The translations under genes and the position numbers were made by a program. A DNA stretch of 64,000 bases from Afipia sp. (lineage in GTDB: Bacteria > Pseudomonadota > Alphaproteobacteria > Rhizobiales > Xanthobacteraceae). The notes beneath the pieces are model-generated. The model was not told the DNA's origin and searched no databases. It saw only the letters and a program-made list of their open reading frames with translations. Every line of letters begins with the position of its first letter. Within the stretch, counting starts at the first letter, position 1. Where the stretch lies: the NCBI GenBank assembly GCA_017308575.1, contig JAFKEQ010000005.1, positions 1 to 64,000 on the forward strand, read 5' to 3'. Positions 43,733 through 52,677 of this stretch are shown here, in pieces.

Positions 43733-44275
43733 TTACATTCCGTCCGGTCCGCGCGAGATGGCGGCGACGCCGGTGCGCGACACTTCGACAAGCCCGAGCG
43801 GCACCATGAGATTGACGAACTGATCGATCTTCGACGTGCCGCCGGTGATCTCGAACACGAAGCTTTCATTGGTGGCGTCGATGACGCGGGCCCGGAACGC
43901 TTCCGCAAGCCGCATCGCTTCGATGCGCTGGTCGCCGACGCTCTTGACTTTCACCATCGCAAGCTCGCGCTCGATGGCGCGGCCGGTCAGCGTCATGTCC
44001 ACCACGCGATAAACCGGGATCATGCGATCGAGCTGGTGCTTGATCTGCTGGATCACCATGGGCGTGCCGCTGGTCACGATGGTGATGCGTGACATGTGCT
44101 TGGCATGTTCGGTTTCCGACACCGTGAGGCTGTCGATGTTGTAGCCACGGCCGGAGAACAAGCCGATCACGCGCGCGAGCACGCCCGGCTCGTTCTGCAC
44201 CAGAACCGAGAGCGTATGCGTCTCATTCGGGTCTTTGCGCTCTTCGAGGAAGTAGGCGGAAGCAGGCTGGTTCAT
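43733..44275 (-). CDS. ilvN: Acetolactate synthase small (regulatory) subunit
   Basis: This 180-residue regulatory subunit has an N-terminal ACT domain (HTLSVLVQNEPGVLARVIGLFSGRGYNIDSLTVSETE) followed by the C-terminal activation domain (RELAMVKVKS ... EITGGTSKIDQFVNLMVPLGLVEVSRTGVAAISRG). It activates the catalytic subunit and gives valine feedback control. It is on the same strand as ilvI and about 150 bases after it, with palindromic repeats in the gap. Confidence 0.95.
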   Translation of the reverse strand: MNQPASAYFLEERKDPNETHTLSVLVQNEPGVLARVIGLFSGRGYNIDSLTVSETEHAKHMSRITIVTSGTPMVIQQIKHQLDRMIPVYRVVDMTLTGRAIERELAMVKVKSVGDQRIEAMRLAEAFRARVIDATNESFVFEITGGTSKIDQFVNLMVPLGLVEVSRTGVAAISRGPDGM

Positions 44276-44299
44276 GGTTTACTCTCTGTGTTGCCTCGC

Positions 44300-44347
44300 C
44301 GTCACCCTGAGGCGGCCGCGTCTTCAGCGGCCCTCGAAGGGCGACGG
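44300..44347. repeat. Palindromic element between ilvI and ilvN (variant)
   Basis: CGTCACCCTGAGG...CCTCGAAGGGCGACG is an imperfect inverted repeat around the inner stem GGCCGC/GCGGCC. It is a diverged relative of the element at 1540-1590 and stands next to a closer copy at 44365-44410. Confidence 0.6.
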
Positions 44348-44364
44348 CATTCCAATTTCTTCCA

Positions 44365-44410
44365 TCATCCTTCGAGGCTCGGGCTACGCCCTCGCACCTC
44401 AGGATGACGG
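44365..44410. repeat. Dispersed palindromic element (copy 2)
   Basis: CATCCTTCGAGGCTCGGG...GCACCTCAGGATGACGG is the reverse complement of the element at 1540-1590 with a different loop. It lies in the ilvI-ilvN gap and could stabilise or divide the operon mRNA. Confidence 0.7.
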
Positions 44411-44423
44411 TCCCCGCTGCGCG

Positions 44424-46202
44424 TCACACCAGCGCCTTGCCGCCGGCGAAGGCGGCCGCGGTCGCCTCGTCGTTGGCTTCCGCAGGAAGCAGCATCTCGT
44501 TGTGCGCCTTGCCCGATGGAATCATCGGGAAGCAGTTCTCAAGCGCCGCGACGCGGCAATCGAACAGCACCGGCTTCTTGACCTTGATCATTTCCTCGAT
44601 CGCGCCGTCGAGATCGGCAGGCTTTGTCACCTGCAATCCGACACCGCCATAGGCGTCCGCGAGCTTGACGAAATCCGGCAGCGCTTCGGAATAGGAATGC
44701 GACAGCCGGTTGCCGTGCAGAAGCTGCTGCCACTGGCGCACCATGCCCATGTACTGGTTGTTCAGGATGAATATCTTGATCGGCAATTCGTACTGAACCG
44801 CCGACGACAGTTCCTGGATCGTCATCTGCACCGAGGCATCGCCCGCGATGTCGATCACGAGACTGTCCGGATGCGCCACCTGCACACCGAGTGCGGCCGG
44901 CAGGCCGTATCCCATGGTGCCGAGGCCACCGGAGGTCATCCAGCGGTGCGGATGCTCGAAGCCATAGAACTGCGCCGCCCACATCTGATGCTGGCCGACT
45001 TCGGTCGTGATGTAGGTGTCGTGCGACTTGGTCAGTTCGAACAGGCGCTGGATCGCGTACTGCGGCAGGATGATGTCGTCGTTCTTCTTGTAGGCTAGCG
45101 AATTGCGCGAGCGCCAGCGGCCGATCTCGAACCACCACGGATCGATCTTCGGCTTTTTCGCCTCCGCCTTGAACACCGCGAGAATATCGCCCAGCACATT
45201 GGCGACATCGCCGATGATCGGCACATCAACGCGAATGTTCTTGTTGATCGACGACGGATCGATGTCGATATGGATTTTCTTCGAATTCGGCGAGAACGCA
45301 TCGGTGCGGCCGGTGATGCGGTCGTCGAAGCGCGCGCCGACGCACAGCATGACGTCGCAGTCATGCATCGCCATGTTCGCTTCGTAGGTGCCGTGCATGC
45401 CGAGCATGCCGAGCCAGTTCTTGCCCGACGCCGGATAGGCACCGAGACCCATCAGGGTCGAGGTGATGGGAAAGCCGGTGACCTCCACCAGTTCGCGCAG
45501 CAGCTTCGAGGCTTCCGGCCCCGAATTGATCACGCCGCCGCCGGTATAGATGATCGGGCGCTTGGCGGAAGCCAGCAGCGACACCGCCTTGCGGATCTGC
45601 GCGGCATCGCCCTTCAGTCGCGGATTGTAGGAAATGTGCACGTCTGATTTGCGCGGCGGATGGTAGGTGCCGGTGGCGAACTGAACGTCCTTCGGCACGT
45701 CCACCACCACCGGACCGGGGCGGCCCGTGGTCGCGACATAGAATGCCTCGTGGAGCACCTTCGCCAGATCGTTGACGTCGCGCACCAGCCAGTTGTGCTT
45801 GGTGCAGGGCCGCGTGATGCCGACGGTGTCGCATTCCTGGAAGGCGTCATTGCCGATCAGATGGGTTGGCACCTGTCCTGTGATGCAGACCAGCGGGATC
45901 GAATCCATCAGCGCGTCAGTGAGCGGCGTCACCATGTTGGTCGCGCCCGGTCCCGAGGTCACCAGCACGACGCCCGGCTTGCCGGTGGAGCGGGCATAAC
46001 CCTCCGCCGCATGGCCCGCGCCCTGCTCGTGCCGCACGAGAATGTGCTCGACGTCGCTCTGCTGGAAAATCTCGTCGTAGATCGGAAGCACCGCGCCGCC
46101 CGGATAGCCGAAAATGTGCTGGACCCCATGATCGGCAAGCGCACGGACGATCATGGCCGCGCCGGTCATCTGGTTGGGATCGTGTTTCTCGTTCTCGCTC
46201 AT
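44424..46202 (-). CDS. ilvI: Acetolactate synthase large (catalytic) subunit
   Basis: This 592-residue ThDP enzyme makes acetolactate or acetohydroxybutyrate. The N-terminal domain has FGYPGGAVLPIYDEIF and the catalytic glutamate region HEQGAGHAAEGYARSTGKPGVVLVTSGPGATN. The central FAD domain has LGMHGTYEANMAMHDCDVMLCVGARFDDR. The C-terminal ThDP motif is IAGDASVQMTIQELSSAVQYELPIKIFILNNQ, complete and of normal length. A leader peptide and terminator lie 130-200 bases upstream, so expression responds to charged tRNA for branched-chain amino acids. ilvN follows. Confidence 0.96.
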   Translation of the reverse strand: MSENEKHDPNQMTGAAMIVRALADHGVQHIFGYPGGAVLPIYDEIFQQSDVEHILVRHEQGAGHAAEGYARSTGKPGVVLVTSGPGATNMVTPLTDALMDSIPLVCITGQVPTHLIGNDAFQECDTVGITRPCTKHNWLVRDVNDLAKVLHEAFYVATTGRPGPVVVDVPKDVQFATGTYHPPRKSDVHISYNPRLKGDAAQIRKAVSLLASAKRPIIYTGGGVINSGPEASKLLRELVEVTGFPITSTLMGLGAYPASGKNWLGMLGMHGTYEANMAMHDCDVMLCVGARFDDRITGRTDAFSPNSKKIHIDIDPSSINKNIRVDVPIIGDVANVLGDILAVFKAEAKKPKIDPWWFEIGRWRSRNSLAYKKNDDIILPQYAIQRLFELTKSHDTYITTEVGQHQMWAAQFYGFEHPHRWMTSGGLGTMGYGLPAALGVQVAHPDSLVIDIAGDASVQMTIQELSSAVQYELPIKIFILNNQYMGMVRQWQQLLHGNRLSHSYSEALPDFVKLADAYGGVGLQVTKPADLDGAIEEMIKVKKPVLFDCRVAALENCFPMIPSGKAHNEMLLPAEANDEATAAAFAGGKALV

Positions 46203-46283
46203 GGTTTGCTCCGGGTCGCTTTCGCGCAGGTCAGGTCCAGTCTCAGGTATCGGTCCAAGTCTTTAGCTAAAGGCTCAGAAAAC

Positions 46284-46307
46284 AAAAAAGGGCCCGAGAG
46301 GACCCTT
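46284..46307 (-). terminator. Attenuator terminator of the ilvI-ilvN operon
   Basis: On the minus strand AAGGGTCC-TCTC-GGGCCCTT is followed by a run of U. It lies between a BCAA-rich leader peptide and ilvI, 82 bases before the ilvI start, so it is a regulated internal terminator rather than an operon end. Confidence 0.82.
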
Positions 46308-46309
46308 CG

Positions 46310-46355
46310 CACACCGCCTTGTCGTGGGTAGCCGTCAGCTACCCCCAGCGGTGTG
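46310..46355 (-). promoter_or_regulatory. Attenuator pause structure of the ilvI-ilvN leader
   Basis: Nested perfect stems: GCGGTGTG (46348-46355 on the plus strand) pairs with CACACCGC (46310-46317), and inside it GGGTAGC (46326-46332) pairs with GCTACCC (46338-46344). The leader stop codon lies in the inner loop. A ribosome stalled upstream at the Leu/Ile/Val codons would free the 3' strand to interfere with the terminator at 46284-46307. Confidence 0.7.
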
Positions 46356-46400
46356 CCGGGTTACGACGATAATAAGGAGGTCGGTAACTTTATTGCGCAT
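46335..46400 (-). CDS. ilv leader peptide (BCAA attenuator)
   Basis: A 21-codon reading frame begins ATG at 46400 and encodes MRNKVTD then LLIIVV, followed by TRHTAGGS and TGA. It has two leucine, two isoleucine and two valine codons in a row, plus one earlier valine, exactly the amino acids whose synthesis starts with ilvI. An AAGGTTG or similar purine stretch lies upstream; the ribosome site is not strong. The nested hairpins and the terminator follow in the expected order. Confidence 0.82.
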   Translation of the reverse strand: MRNKVTDLLIIVVTRHTAGGS

Positions 46401-46594
46401 ATTCAGGCTACAAGTTTCCAAAGGTTGCGCGGGTTTATACGGGGGAAATACCGAAAGTCAACCCGCGCGACGCCGGGAGCATATCCCGTTCCAGGCATTT
46501 GGCGAGGGCGAAAATGCATGGGGCTGGCATCGGTACGGACGACCGTGCAAGCCTTGCGGCTACGTCCAATCGCCAACGAAAGACGGGAGCCCCT

Positions 46595-47026
46595 ATGACC
46601 ACGGATAGAGAGCGCAGCATCATGTGGCATGGCATGTTTCTGTTTCTGCTGGGCCTCCTGACGGGCCTTGCGCAGATGCACTTCACCAATCCACGCATGG
46701 GACTGGCCGCCCATGTCGAGGGCGTGATGAACGGGACCTTCCTTATTGCCATCGGTGCCATCTGGCATCGCATCAGACTTCCAACGGGATTATCGGCAGG
46801 CCTGTACTGGAGCGCCCTCTACGGCGCCTAGGTCAACTGGGCGATGACCTGCTTTGCCGCAGCAGCGGGCACAAACAGCATGACCCCACTTGCTGGCGCA
46901 GGATTTGGCGCCTCATCCTTAAAAGAAGCCGTTGTGACTGCCGGCTTTGTGTCGGTGGGCATCGCGATGCTCGCAACTGCAATTCTCGCACTCTGGGGCC
47001 TGCGGCGCATCCCCACTGGATGCTGA
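46595..47026 (+). pseudogene. Hydroxylaminobenzene mutase-like membrane protein gene interrupted by an amber codon
   Basis: From ATG 46595 (with GACGGGAG before it) the frame reads MTTDRERSIMWHGMFLFLLGLLTGLAQMHFTNPRMGLAAHVEGVMNGTFLIAIG and stops at a TAG at 46829-46831. The same frame then continues without another stop to 47026 with VNWAMTCFAAAAG and VGIAMLATAILALWGLRR. Together these give a four-helix protein of about 143 residues that resembles the HabA/styrene-oxide-isomerase-like family as I know it. In relatives the interrupted place commonly reads LYGT-aromatic-NWA, so a tyrosine codon TAC has probably become TAG. Either a recent nonsense mutation or a sequencing error. Confidence 0.7.
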
Positions 47027-47027
47027 C

Positions 47028-47969
47028 CTAGCGCAAGCCCCATTCCCGAAAACGGCCGGCTACTTCTGCGGGCGCGATCCACTCGAATTCCGGCAACTGG
47101 TGCCGGAACCAGGTGAACTGCCGTTTGGCATAGTGGCGGGTATCCAATTGGCCGATCTCCACCGCCCGATCGCGCGTGATCTCGCCCTCAAGATAGCGGA
47201 CCAGCGCCGGAACGCCGTGCGCCTTCATCGCTGGCAGCATCGGATCGAGCTTGCGCGCCGCGAGCGCAGCCACTTCCTCCAGCGCGCCGTTTTCGAGCAT
47301 GGTCTCGAAGCGCGCATCGATACGCGCATAGACATCCTTGCGGTCTGGCGCGAGGAAGATGGCCTGCACGCCGTCCGGTTCCAGCAGCGGCGGCAGGTTC
47401 TCGCGATGCCAGTCCGGCAACGCGCGGCCCGTCGCCTCAATCACCTCCAGCGCCCGCGCCACGCGTGCGCTGTCGCGCGGCTTGAGCTTTTCCGCCGACA
47501 CCGGATCGCGCCGCATCAGCTCGGCGTGCAGCGCTTCCACGCCGTCGCGTTCCATCCGTGCGCGGACATCGTCCCGCACCTCGGCCGGAATGGGCGGCAC
47601 GGCGGACAGCCCACGCGTCAGCGCCTTGAAGTAGAGCCCGGTGCCGCCGATGAAAATCGGCAGCTTCCCTGCTGTCCGCGCCTCGTTCAACGCAACCGCC
47701 GCATCCGCGACCCACGACCCCGCCGAGCAGTTCACCGCAGCGTCGCAATATCCATAGAGCCGGTGCGGCGCGCGGGCTTCCTCGTCCGACGTCGGACGCG
47801 CGGTGAGCACCCGCAGCTCGCGATAGACCTGCATGGAATCCGTATTGATGACGATTCCGCCGGAGGCTTCGGCCAATGCCAGCGCCAGCGCCGACTTGCC
47901 GCTGGCCGTCGGCCCTGCGATAAGCACGGCCTTGGTGCCGCCTCGCCCGTCTCCACCCTCATTCAACAT
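47028..47969 (-). CDS. miaA: tRNA dimethylallyltransferase
   Basis: This 313-residue enzyme adds the dimethylallyl group to A37 of tRNAs that read UNN codons. It has P-loop [36 protein letters not shown], and [20 protein letters not shown]. Near the C-terminus it has the tRNA-contact motif [15 protein letters not shown]. The length is normal. It is divergent from serB with nine bases between start codons, so the promoters overlap the coding starts. Confidence 0.95.
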   Translation of the reverse strand: MLNEGGDGRGGTKAVLIAGPTASGKSALALALAEASGGIVINTDSMQVYRELRVLTARPTSDEEARAPHRLYGYCDAAVNCSAGSWVADAAVALNEARTAGKLPIFIGGTGLYFKALTRGLSAVPPIPAEVRDDVRARMERDGVEALHAELMRRDPVSAEKLKPRDSARVARALEVIEATGRALPDWHRENLPPLLEPDGVQAIFLAPDRKDVYARIDARFETMLENGALEEVAALAARKLDPMLPAMKAHGVPALVRYLEGEITRDRAVEIGQLDTRHYAKRQFTWFRHQLPEFEWIAPAEVAGRFREWGLR

Positions 47970-47978
47970 CGAGCCGTC

Positions 47979-48872
47979 ATGTCTCTTGTCGCCACGCTGA
48001 TCTGCAATCCCGCCGAGCCGGAACTCGACTCGACCGCCATCGAGGCCGCGCGCGCGGCCTTGCCTTCACCCGAGCATGCCGACTGGCTGTTCGAGGGCGT
48101 GGCCGCCGACATCCGCTTTAGCAGCAACGACGGCATTCGCACAATTTCGGATCGTCTGGGCGAAGCTCTCAATGGTCTGCGCGTGGACGTGGTTGTTCAG
48201 CCTGCGCTCGACCGGCGCAAGAAGCTGCTGCTCGCCGATATGGACTCCACCATGATCGGCCAGGAGTGCATCGACGAACTGGCCGACTTCGCAGGCTTGA
48301 AAGCCCATGTTGCAGCGATCACCGAGCGTGCCATGCGTGGCGAGATCGAATTCGAGCCTGCGCTGCGAGAACGCGTGGCGCTTCTGAAGGACCTGCCCGT
48401 CACCGTTGTCGATGAAGTACTCAAGAGCCGCATCACGCTGACGCCCGGCGCGGTGGAACTGATCCGCACCATGCGCGCGAACGGCGCCTATACCTGCCTC
48501 GTCTCGGGCGGCTTCACGCTGTTCACGAAAGCCGTGGCGAACATGATCGGCTTTCAGGAGAACCGCGCCAACGAACTGCTGACCGAAAACGGCAAGCTGA
48601 CCGGCAAGGTGACCGAGCCGATCCTCGGGCGCGAGGCGAAACTGGCCACGCTGTTCGACCTGCGCGAATCCTTCGATCTCGACAATCTGGATACCGTCGT
48701 GGTCGGCGACGGCGCCAACGATCTCGCCATGATCGAAAAAGCCGGCCTTGGTGTCGCCTATCACGCCAAGCCCGCCGTCGCGGCGGCGGCCGGTGCGCGG
48801 ATCGATCACGGCGATCTCACCGCGCTGCTTTATGCGCAGGGGTATAGGCGGACGGAATTCGTGAGCAGCTGA
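47979..48872 (+). CDS. serB: Phosphoserine phosphatase
   Basis: This 297-residue HAD-family enzyme performs the last step of serine synthesis. An ACT-like N-terminal part of about 80 residues precedes the catalytic motif [20 protein letters not shown] (nucleophile Asp in DxDST). Motif II is [11 protein letters not shown] and motif [28 protein letters not shown]. The start at 47979 ([11 protein letters not shown]) is the family start; the frame is open far upstream only because it is antisense to miaA. Confidence 0.93.
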   Translation: MSLVATLICNPAEPELDSTAIEAARAALPSPEHADWLFEGVAADIRFSSNDGIRTISDRLGEALNGLRVDVVVQPALDRRKKLLLADMDSTMIGQECIDELADFAGLKAHVAAITERAMRGEIEFEPALRERVALLKDLPVTVVDEVLKSRITLTPGAVELIRTMRANGAYTCLVSGGFTLFTKAVANMIGFQENRANELLTENGKLTGKVTEPILGREAKLATLFDLRESFDLDNLDTVVVGDGANDLAMIEKAGLGVAYHAKPAVAAAAGARIDHGDLTALLYAQGYRRTEFVSS

Positions 48873-48926
48873 CGCGGCACTGTTCCGCGCGGGCGATACA
48901 GCCAACAACAGGCGCGTGTCTTTTCG

Positions 48927-50126
48927 TCAGGAACTCGGTGACCGGCCGAACCGTGCCAGCGCGCGCATGCCGCTCGCGATCGCAAATGTCATGTCCGAGG
49001 ACGGCGACAAGATCGGCGCGGAGGCCTGATGGTCGAGCATTTTTTCGCGCCCCAACAACGTGCTGCTTTCGCGCCTCACGCTGTGGCTGATGCCGCAGAA
49101 CTGGTTGCACTTGCGCATATCGGCCCGGATTTTCTCCGACGTGAGCCAGAACCGGCTCAGATCGCCGGGCTCGCGCAGCGTCGCGCCGGGAAACTTCACC
49201 GAGAAGCACAGTCGCGCCACGCCGTAATGGTTCACCATGATGTTGCGATCGTATGAATTGCAAATGTGTTCCTGGGTGGCTGCCGTGGAAGACCAGCCAC
49301 GCTCCCGGTCGGTGGCCGCGTTCAACGAGCGGAAATACATTCCCACCTGCCCCATCCATATCGGACTGAAGCCGAGGCCGTATTTCTCGTTGCACTGTTT
49401 CAGGATGGCGACCAGCGCGTCCGGATCAACAGCGCCCTGCGCTGCAAAGAAAGGGTCTTCGTCTCCGGCCTGCCCGAAACTCGGCTGCAGAAAATTCAAC
49501 TTCAACTTGTCCGCGCCGATGTCATTCAGCACCAGGTCGTAGAAATCATCGATGGCCTGGTAATTGCTGCCATAGACGAGCCCCATCACATAAATGCGGG
49601 TAGAGTTGATGCCGAGCCGGCGGCGCGCGTCGACCAGCAGACGGAGAGCGTTGACAGCCTTCTTGAAGGCGCCTCTCACGCCACGCGTCTCATCGTGCTG
49701 CGCTTCATACGGGCTGTTCAAGGAAATCGATATCTCATGCGGACCTTCGAGCATCATTCGTTCAGCCATCGCAGCCGAACGAATGCGCGTGCCGTTGATG
49801 ACGGACAGCGCCCGCACACCGTTCGCCCGGCAGGATCTGGCGAGAGAGAAATAATCCTCCAGATCGAGCATCGGCTCGCCGCCGCAGATCACGACATTTC
49901 CGTTGGGATTGAGTTCGGCGAACTCCGCGATCAGCGCAGACCGTCCGGCAATCGACAGATAGTTGTCGCGGTCGTCGTCATTCCGTTGCCAAAAGTCGCA
50001 GTGTTGGCACTTCAGGTTGCACCGCTTGTTCACTTCGATGAACATGAAGCGCGGCGGTCGTAGCGGCGCTGAGGGAGCCCGCGAACGGAATTTTCCGCTT
50101 AATGCCTCGGTGAATGATAACTTCAT
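48927..50126 (-). CDS. Radical SAM protein with C-terminal SPASM-like cysteines
   Basis: This 399-residue protein has the radical SAM cluster motif CNLKCQHCDFW near residue 38, the GGEP motif VVICGGEPMLDLEDY, and ISLNSPYEAQHDETRG. The C-terminal part has several cysteines (HICNSYDRNIMVNHYGVARLCFS and MRKCNQFCGISH), like the auxiliary-cluster SPASM region of peptide- or sugar-modifying enzymes. The conserved-looking stretch PRFMFIEVNKRCNLKCQHC needs a start at 50126 or slightly later, which makes the gene overlap the upstream glycosyltransferase by 149 bases. The substrate is unknown; the neighbour suggests a surface glycan or a modified peptide. Confidence 0.83.
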   Translation of the reverse strand: MKLSFTEALSGKFRSRAPSAPLRPPRFMFIEVNKRCNLKCQHCDFWQRNDDDRDNYLSIAGRSALIAEFAELNPNGNVVICGGEPMLDLEDYFSLARSCRANGVRALSVINGTRIRSAAMAERMMLEGPHEISISLNSPYEAQHDETRGVRGAFKKAVNALRLLVDARRRLGINSTRIYVMGLVYGSNYQAIDDFYDLVLNDIGADKLKLNFLQPSFGQAGDEDPFFAAQGAVDPDALVAILKQCNEKYGLGFSPIWMGQVGMYFRSLNAATDRERGWSSTAATQEHICNSYDRNIMVNHYGVARLCFSVKFPGATLREPGDLSRFWLTSEKIRADMRKCNQFCGISHSVRRESSTLLGREKMLDHQASAPILSPSSDMTFAIASGMRALARFGRSPSS

Positions 50127-50877
50127 TGACGGCGGTCCCCATCGTTTTGAGGTTGCGGAGCACACGCCCGATTTCCCGCAAGCATTTGACCAAAACAGAT
50201 CGCTTAATCTTCACCCCGCCCGGCTTCCGATCAAAACGCTTGATACGTTCCGGTTGCAGGTCAGATACTGCAAGCGTCGAGCCGTTCGCAGATTCAACCA
50301 ATTCAGCCTGAATGCCCAGGGCCGGACGCAACTGATAAGCTGCGGCGGGATAAAAACACTGGTCGCCGACCGCGAATATCACATGATCCACCGGATCGGA
50401 AAAATCCGTAATGTCCCGCACCGCGGCTCTGGCAAAGTCACGGGACAGAATATACGCCGCGCATCCGTAATGTGGGGAGTGCATGCGGTGAATTTTGAAA
50501 CCGGCGGTATGGCACTTCTTGGAGCGGCTGAGACGGGTCAACATCAGCCGCGTTTCCAGCCGCAACACATCGACACCGCGTGGAATATTGGATGGATCGT
50601 CGAGGAAGGGCTTCAATTTCGACGATACGATCAGGTCGTCCTCGAGAATCAGGCAGCGCTCCTGGCCGGTTTCAAGAAAATATTGCCATGCCTTGCGGTG
50701 GCTCAAGGCGCAAGCGCGCTCGGCGCCGCTCAAGGTCGCGGTGACAGGGCCGAAATCCCCGTTGCGCGCGTCGATTGCATCGATCCGCTGGAATGGCAGA
50801 CCGAGAGCGCCCAGTTGAGCGCTCATAAATTCCAGCCGATCCGGCCTGCGCTCAAGATTGATCAATAAAATAAGCAT
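49978..50877 (-). CDS. Glycosyltransferase family 25 (LPS-type) protein
   Basis: This 299-residue protein begins MLILLINLERRPDRLEFMSAQLGALGLPFQRIDAIDA, has SGAERACALSHRKAWQYFLETGQERCLILEDDLIVS (the ED-D metal/sugar-nucleotide motif), and PHYGCAAYILSRDFARAAV. This is the GT25 pattern of LPS galactosyl- or glucosyltransferases at the inner face of the inner membrane. After GIKRKIPF (about residue 262) the rest has no family character and lies over the start of the radical SAM gene, so the C-terminus may be an extension caused by loss of an earlier stop. Expression is probably coupled to the radical SAM gene. Confidence 0.82.
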   Translation of the reverse strand: MLILLINLERRPDRLEFMSAQLGALGLPFQRIDAIDARNGDFGPVTATLSGAERACALSHRKAWQYFLETGQERCLILEDDLIVSSKLKPFLDDPSNIPRGVDVLRLETRLMLTRLSRSKKCHTAGFKIHRMHSPHYGCAAYILSRDFARAAVRDITDFSDPVDHVIFAVGDQCFYPAAAYQLRPALGIQAELVESANGSTLAVSDLQPERIKRFDRKPGGVKIKRSVLVKCLREIGRVLRNLKTMGTAVNEVIIHRGIKRKIPFAGSLSAATTAALHVHRSEQAVQPEVPTLRLLATE

Positions 50878-51111
50878 TGTGCTGCACTAAAGCCGCGGCG
50901 GACCGCGGCACCGTTAAAAATCCATCGCATCCGCACCAATATTGCGAAGCAATGCCGGAATTGTAAATAGTTCGAAAAACGGCCCGAAAGCCTTTCGATC
51001 AGGCAATATAACGTAAAATCTTGTACTTTTCGACGATTGGCGGCTTTTTCCTCACGGCGCGGCCCAAGCCCGTACATATCACCTGGGCCGACCGCACCGA
51101 AAGTCCGGAAT

Positions 51112-51136
51112 GCATCCCGGCTTTCGCCGGGACGCA
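51112..51136. repeat. Palindrome downstream of degP
   Basis: GCATCCCGGC-TTTC-GCCGGGACGC is a hairpin with a ten-base imperfect stem, about 30 bases past the degP stop. It lacks a T-run and looks like a REP-type intergenic palindrome. The rest of 50878-51165 is relatively AT-rich and holds no gene that I can see; it should contain the GT25 promoter. Confidence 0.5.
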
Positions 51137-51165
51137 TGCCATGAACAATCGCGGATAACGCCAGC

Positions 51166-52677
51166 CTACTTCAACGCCAGCGCCACGAACCGCACTTCGC
51201 CTGCACCGTTCGACATCAGCAGCAGCACGGACTTCTTGCCGTCCTTCTTGAGCTGATCGATACGCTTCTTGACGTCGGCTGCATTGGTCACCGCTTCCTG
51301 CGCGACCTCGACAATGACGTCGCCTGCGCTAAGGCGCTTCTCGGCGGCATCGGAATTGCCATCCACACCGGTGACGACGACACCCTTCACGCTGTCCTTG
51401 ATCTTGTAGCGGGCGCGCAGATCCTTGGTCAGACCGGCGAGATCAAGCCCCAACGCCTTCTGCGTCACGGTCTTTTCGGTATCTGCGGGAGCTGTGGTCT
51501 TGGCCGAGGCTTCCACCGGCTTGTCGCCGTCATCGAGACGGCCGAGCGTCACCTTCTTGGTTTCTTCCTTGCCCTTGCGAATGATGACGACATCAACCGC
51601 CTTGCCGACCGGCGAGTCCGCCACCGCGCGCGGAAGGTCCTTCATCTCCTTGATGTCCTTGCCGTCGAACGTCACGACCACGTCGCCCGGCTCGATGCCT
51701 GCAGGCTTGGCCGGTCCCTTGTCATCCACACCGGCGATCAGCGCGCCGCGCGCAGGCTTGATGTTCAGGCTTTCGGCGATTTCATCGGTGACCTGCTGGA
51801 TGCGCACACCGAGCCAGCCGCGGCGCACTTCCTTGAACTGGCGAAGCTGATCGACCACCGCGACCACGGTCTTCGACGGCACGGCGAACCCGATGCCGAT
51901 GGAGCCACCCGACGGCGAGATGATGGCGGTATTCACGCCGATGACTTCGCCATCGAGGTTGAACAGCGGTCCGCCCGAATTGCCGCGATTGATGGCGGCG
52001 TCGGTCTGGATGTAGTTGTCGTAAGGGCCGGAATTGATGTCACGGTTGCGCGCCGAAACGATGCCCGCCGTCACCGTGCCGCCGAGGCTGAACGGATTGC
52101 CGATCGCGATCACCCATTCGCCGAGGCGCAGGTTGTCGGAATTGCCGAACTTCACCGCGGTGAGCTTTTTCTCCGGCGGCTTGAACTTCAGAACCGCAAG
52201 ATCGCTCTTCTTGTCCTTGCCGACGAGTTCAGCCTTGATCTTAGTGCCGTCATTGAGAATGACGTTGATTTCGTCCGCGTCGGCGATCACGTGATTGTTG
52301 GTCACCACGGTGCCGTCGGTATCGATGATGAAGCCGGACCCGAGCGAGTTCACCTTGCGCGGCGAGTTGTTGCCCATGCCGCCGCGGCGGTTCTTGAAGA
52401 ATTCGTCGAAGAATTCGCTGAACGGCGAATCCGGCGGCAATTGCGGATTGGCGCCGCGCTTATTGCCGCGCTCGTCGCTGCCCCGGTCGTTGTCGCTGTT
52501 CTTGGCGTCGACAGTCTGCGACGTGGAGATATTGACCACCGCATTGATCACCTTCTCGGCGACGTCGGCAATGCCGTCCGGCCCCCGCGCCAGCGCAGGC
52601 GTCGCGGCGAGAGCAAAACCCACAGCCGCGGCGAGCGGCAAGACGCGACGGCTCAATGCTTGAAACGCATCGGACAT
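51166..52677 (-). CDS. degP: Periplasmic serine endoprotease of the Do/DegP family
   Basis: This 503-residue precursor has a signal peptide (LPLAAAVGFALAATPALA). The catalytic triad lies in VTNNHVIADADEI (His), SDLAVLKF (Asp) and INRGNSGGPLFN (Ser). Two PDZ domains follow (GWLGVRIQQVTDEIAESL near residue 295 and GVVVTGVDGNSDAAEKRLSAGDVIVEVAQEAV near 425). It degrades or refolds damaged envelope proteins. The start at 52677 (MSDAFQALSRR) gives a normal signal peptide; the longer frame adds 11 residues. Functionally related hflKC genes lie upstream. Confidence 0.94.
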   Translation of the reverse strand: MSDAFQALSRRVLPLAAAVGFALAATPALARGPDGIADVAEKVINAVVNISTSQTVDAKNSDNDRGSDERGNKRGANPQLPPDSPFSEFFDEFFKNRRGGMGNNSPRKVNSLGSGFIIDTDGTVVTNNHVIADADEINVILNDGTKIKAELVGKDKKSDLAVLKFKPPEKKLTAVKFGNSDNLRLGEWVIAIGNPFSLGGTVTAGIVSARNRDINSGPYDNYIQTDAAINRGNSGGPLFNLDGEVIGVNTAIISPSGGSIGIGFAVPSKTVVAVVDQLRQFKEVRRGWLGVRIQQVTDEIAESLNIKPARGALIAGVDDKGPAKPAGIEPGDVVVTFDGKDIKEMKDLPRAVADSPVGKAVDVVIIRKGKEETKKVTLGRLDDGDKPVEASAKTTAPADTEKTVTQKALGLDLAGLTKDLRARYKIKDSVKGVVVTGVDGNSDAAEKRLSAGDVIVEVAQEAVTNAADVKKRIDQLKKDGKKSVLLLMSNGAGEVRFVALALK

